Shown here: positions 22,052 through 24,334 of the stretch, piece after piece
Position numbering within the stretch: position 1 is the stretch's first letter
Layout of the letters: every line of letters begins with the position of its first letter
Assembly: GCA_051003795.1 (NCBI GenBank)
Contig: JBPCKZ010000029.1
Location: 1-24,334 of the forward strand
Length of the DNA stretch: 24,334 nt
DNA from: JALYXS01 sp051003795
Lineage (GTDB): Bacteria > Acidobacteriota > Terriglobia > Bryobacterales > Bryobacteraceae
Reading direction: 5' to 3'
The notes under the pieces: model-generated
Told to the model about the DNA's origin: nothing
Seen by the model: only the letters and a program-made list of their open reading frames with translations
Database searches by the model: none
Translations under genes and position numbers: made by a program

Positions 22052-23893
22052 ATGACTTTCCCCAAATTGGGTTTGTTTTGCCTTTTTGCTCTCTGCGCAT
22101 CACCTCATACGTGGGGACAGATGTTGGATAATAAGGCACTTACGGGAAAATATTTTTTTCGCGAATTGGCCATCGTAGGCGACGCGGGCGGCAACGCGAC
22201 CGACGCGCGCAGTCTGCTCGGGGCTATCACCTTCAATGCGGCGGGGCAGTACAGCATTTCCGCCCAACAGACGCTGGGCACCGGACCGGCTACCGCCGCG
22301 ACCGGGAGTGGAACCTACAGCGTCGCACCCAGCGGTACGGTTTCGCTCACGGATCCGCTGCGGAACACGCTTACAATAAACGCACGATGGGGAGCCGAGG
22401 CGCTAATCGGGTCGACCACGGAAGCACCCGACAACACGTTCAATTTTTTCGTGGCAATTCCGGCGCCGGTCGCGCCCCAGAGTAACATCGTGCTGAACGG
22501 CGCTTACAATTTCGTGAGCCTGGAGTTTCCCGGCGCTACATCGGCGAATGTAAAGAACGGCTTCATCACGCTTCAGGCGAATGGCGCGGGGGGCTTCACC
22601 AATATTAAGGTGTTCGGCCACGCCGCGAACGTCAACAGCGGCATTCCAGCAACGCAAACGCCTACCGGAGGCACTTATGCGCTGATGGGAGATGGCAGCG
22701 GGGTGGCGGCTTTCGGCAATAGCGCGGCGTTGCTGACCGGTTCGAAAAATCTGTATGTTTCGCGTAGCGGTAACGTGATATTGGGCGGCTCCACGACGGC
22801 CGGCTCGCAGGATTTGCTCGTCGGAATTCGCGCCTTAAAAGGCGGCGCGACGAATGCAAGCTGGTCGGGGCTGTTTTGGACCGCGGGGCTGCGCGTCGCA
22901 AGCGACGGCACCACGGCCGGGTATGCCGGATCGCTCAATGCGCTTCCGACTTTCAATAAAACGACGCTCGCGCGGCGGTTGCATCAGGCCGGATCGGGAG
23001 GCGCGATCGACGTAACCCTGGTGAATGGCTATATGTTGATGCCCGGCGGGATTGGCTCATCGGAGCTGACGCAGGTGGCTCTGGGAAGCGCGGGCGATCT
23101 GTTCTTGACAGCGGGCGTGAACGCGGCGGATGCGAGTTCTTACGAATTGAATTTCGGAATTCGCATGCCGAATCTCTCCGGCACGGGTTTGTTTCTGAAT
23201 CCGCAAGGTGTCGTGAACGGCGCGAGTTTCGCACCGGCGGGCAATCCGATTTCGCCCGGTGAGTTTATCACTTTGTACAGTCAGAACATCGGGCCGCAGA
23301 CGCCCGCCGCCGGCAAGCCTCCCTATCCGCGCACCTTGGGTGGAGTAGGAGTAACCGTGAACGGTTCCCCCGCCCCTCTTCACTACGTGGGTCCCAACCA
23401 GATCAACCTGCTGGTTCCGTACGCGACCATGGGGGCGAAGGCCACAATTGTAGTAAACGGCAACGGGATGATATCGAATTCCGTGGACGTTCCGCTTGCC
23501 ACGACCGCTCCGGGCGTATTTTCGTCGGATCAATCGGGTACCGGGCTGGGGGCTGTATTGCATTCGGACTTCTCCCTGGTGAATGACATGAGCCCTACGC
23601 GGCGCGGCGAAACAGTTTTGATCTTCTTGACGGGATTGGGGGCGGTTACGCCCGCAGTGCAGGATGGAACGGCGGGCGGATCGAATCCGGTAAGTTCGAC
23701 TAACTCGCCGGTGAATGTCTTCGTGGCGGGGCGGCCCGCGACGGTCGTCTTTTCGGGATTAGCGCCAGGCTTTCCAGGGTTGTATCAGATCAACGCGACA
23801 GTACCGCTCGATGTCGTGGGAACGGGCAGACTAACGTTGGCTATCGTGACGCCAAACGCGTTTCATTGCGAAGTAGACTTACCGGTAGAATAG
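22052..23893 (+). CDS. Secreted protein with Solibacter-type C-terminal domain (TIGR03437)
   Basis: This 613-residue protein starts with a signal peptide (residues 1-22; LGLFCLFALCASPHTWGQ). An in-frame ATG at 22010 would put 14 charged residues in front of it and lies upstream of the predicted -10. The middle (about 25-380) is low-complexity, rich in Gly, Ala, Thr and Asn, and probably beta-rich; I recognise no enzyme motif. The last 230 residues match the TIGR03437 domain expanded in Solibacter: QGVVNGASFAPAG...ISPGEFITLYSQNIGP, LGGVGVTVNGSPAPLHYVGPNQINLLVPY, FLTGLG, and a final YQINATVP. It is thought to be a surface or adhesion module; function untested. It is divergent from the DUF1549/DUF1501 operon. 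Confidence 0.88.
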   Translation: MTFPKLGLFCLFALCASPHTWGQMLDNKALTGKYFFRELAIVGDAGGNATDARSLLGAITFNAAGQYSISAQQTLGTGPATAATGSGTYSVAPSGTVSLTDPLRNTLTINARWGAEALIGSTTEAPDNTFNFFVAIPAPVAPQSNIVLNGAYNFVSLEFPGATSANVKNGFITLQANGAGGFTNIKVFGHAANVNSGIPATQTPTGGTYALMGDGSGVAAFGNSAALLTGSKNLYVSRSGNVILGGSTTAGSQDLLVGIRALKGGATNASWSGLFWTAGLRVASDGTTAGYAGSLNALPTFNKTTLARRLHQAGSGGAIDVTLVNGYMLMPGGIGSSELTQVALGSAGDLFLTAGVNAADASSYELNFGIRMPNLSGTGLFLNPQGVVNGASFAPAGNPISPGEFITLYSQNIGPQTPAAGKPPYPRTLGGVGVTVNGSPAPLHYVGPNQINLLVPYATMGAKATIVVNGNGMISNSVDVPLATTAPGVFSSDQSGTGLGAVLHSDFSLVNDMSPTRRGETVLIFLTGLGAVTPAVQDGTAGGSNPVSSTNSPVNVFVAGRPATVVFSGLAPGFPGLYQINATVPLDVVGTGRLTLAIVTPNAFHCEVDLPVE

Positions 23894-23911
23894 TGAAGAA
23901 ACTGGGAAGCA

Positions 23912-23940
23912 GCGCGCTATTAACGCGCACTCGCTCTTTT
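23912..23940 (+). terminator. Possible terminator after the TIGR03437 gene
   Basis: GCGCG (23912-23916) and CGCGC (23924-23928) pair with a 7-nt loop, followed by a T-rich stretch (CTCGCTCTTTT). It overlaps the 3' end of the converging small gene. The stem is short, so this is moderate at best. Confidence 0.4.
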
Positions 23941-24159
23941 CTTCTGCGCCTGCGGGGGCGGCTCGATCTTTCCGCGTTCCACATCGACGGCCGAACGAAG
24001 GCGCCCGACCAGGCTCTTGCAGAGATCCAATTCCTCGCGATTTTGGGTAAACCCCGGCATCTTCGGATCTATGAATTGTTTGCGGAACAACTGATCGGAT
24101 GCCATCGAGGTTAAAACCCCAAGCTCCTCGACGGTAAACTCAAATGTCAATTTCTTCAT
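23920..24159 (-). CDS. Small hypothetical protein
   Basis: This 79-residue protein begins MKKLTFEFTVEELGVLTSMAS and has a central basic and hydrophobic region with a likely helix (REELDLCKSLVGRLRSAVD). The tail (GKIEPPPQAQKKRASAR) is proline-rich and basic. I recognise no family. ATG 24159 was chosen over the GTG at 24183 because a TATACT -10 (24179-24174) lies between them, putting transcription start near 24167 and leaving only a very short leader. It converges on the TIGR03437 gene. No functional partner is adjacent. Confidence 0.6.
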   Translation of the reverse strand: MKKLTFEFTVEELGVLTSMASDQLFRKQFIDPKMPGFTQNREELDLCKSLVGRLRSAVDVERGKIEPPPQAQKKRASAR

Positions 24160-24173
24160 GGCTGCGTAATCCG

Positions 24174-24179
24174 AGTATA
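24174..24179 (-). promoter_or_regulatory. Candidate -10 (TATACT) of the small hypothetical gene
   Basis: TATACT on the minus strand lies 14 nt before ATG 24159 and fits a nearly leaderless transcript. No -35 match is obvious. Confidence 0.4.
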
Positions 24180-24214
24180 ACACGGCGCGGTTTAGCCTTC
24201 TCGGTCCAGTCTTG

Positions 24215-24334
24215 TCTCATGCAAGATGAGCCTGGAGGGAAACTGCGTTTCTCACACAAGATGAGCCTGGAGGGGCGATCCGGGATGCTGGGAGTTGATC
24301 GTCAGCATGCAAGCAAGAGAAGGTTTGAGCCTGG
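24215..24334. repeat. Direct repeats at the window edge, possible mobile element end
   Basis: A 25-bp unit, TCTCA..CAAGATGAGCCTGGAGGG, occurs at 24215-24239 and again at 24250-24274 with two mismatches (35-bp period). A partial third copy, TGAGCCTGG, ends at the window edge (24326-24334). The first copy also folds as CTCAT-GCAAG-ATGAG. Such short repeated binding sites occur at the ends of some insertion sequences, such as the IS21 family, but no transposase is in view, so this is inference. Confidence 0.4.

Overview
The window looks like a piece of an acidobacterial chromosome, most likely order Bryobacterales (Solibacter/Bryobacter group). The strongest markers are a secreted protein ending in the Solibacter-type TIGR03437 C-terminal domain (22052-23893), a DUF1549/DUF1553 plus DUF1501 gene pair, Tat-type leaders, and a large Sel1-repeat/phosphatase fusion. 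The DNA is moderately GC-rich, densely coding on both strands, and I see no rRNA, tRNA or CRISPR array.

Layout. (1) 1-2597 (+): a 117-bp palindromic, MITE-like element sits directly upstream of two tandem paralogous genes of a dehydrogenase-like family of unknown function. The second has a Tat leader and a TTG start overlapping the first gene. (2) 2626-5120 (-): a four-gene operon, read AbrB-type antitoxin, Doc toxin, shikimate kinase, glycerate 2-kinase, with two GTGA stop/start overlaps. (3) 5157-11439 (+): a tightly packed six-gene operon, divergent from the toxin-antitoxin operon across only about 36 bp. It encodes a secreted SGNH hydrolase, an alpha/beta esterase, an ATP-grasp ligase, a YbdK/GCS2 carboxylate-amine ligase, an M29-like metallopeptidase and an apparently permuted ATP-grasp enzyme. 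Three amide-bond-forming folds plus two or three hydrolases in one transcription unit suggest a pathway for an unknown peptide-like or amidated small molecule. This is the most interesting system here. (4) 11440-15622 (+): a short region with a candidate 39-residue membrane protein, a Sel1-repeat/PPP-phosphatase fusion, and a secreted M13 metallopeptidase. (5) 15638-18268 (-): a PDZ-membrane-GAF-PP2C (SpoIIE) signalling protein interrupted by one in-frame amber codon, so it reads as two genes. (6) 18437-21835 (-): DUF1549/1553 protein and Tat-exported DUF1501 protein in one operon, divergent from the TIGR03437 protein at 22052-23893 (+). (7) 23920-24334: a small hypothetical gene on the minus strand, then direct repeats that may be the end of a mobile element running off the window.

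Several genes (5157, 13607, 22052, and nearly 24159) have a -10-like hexamer only 6-14 nt before the start codon, which suggests leaderless or near-leaderless transcripts. That pattern also helps choose starts. All functional statements come from motif reading by eye; no database search was possible.
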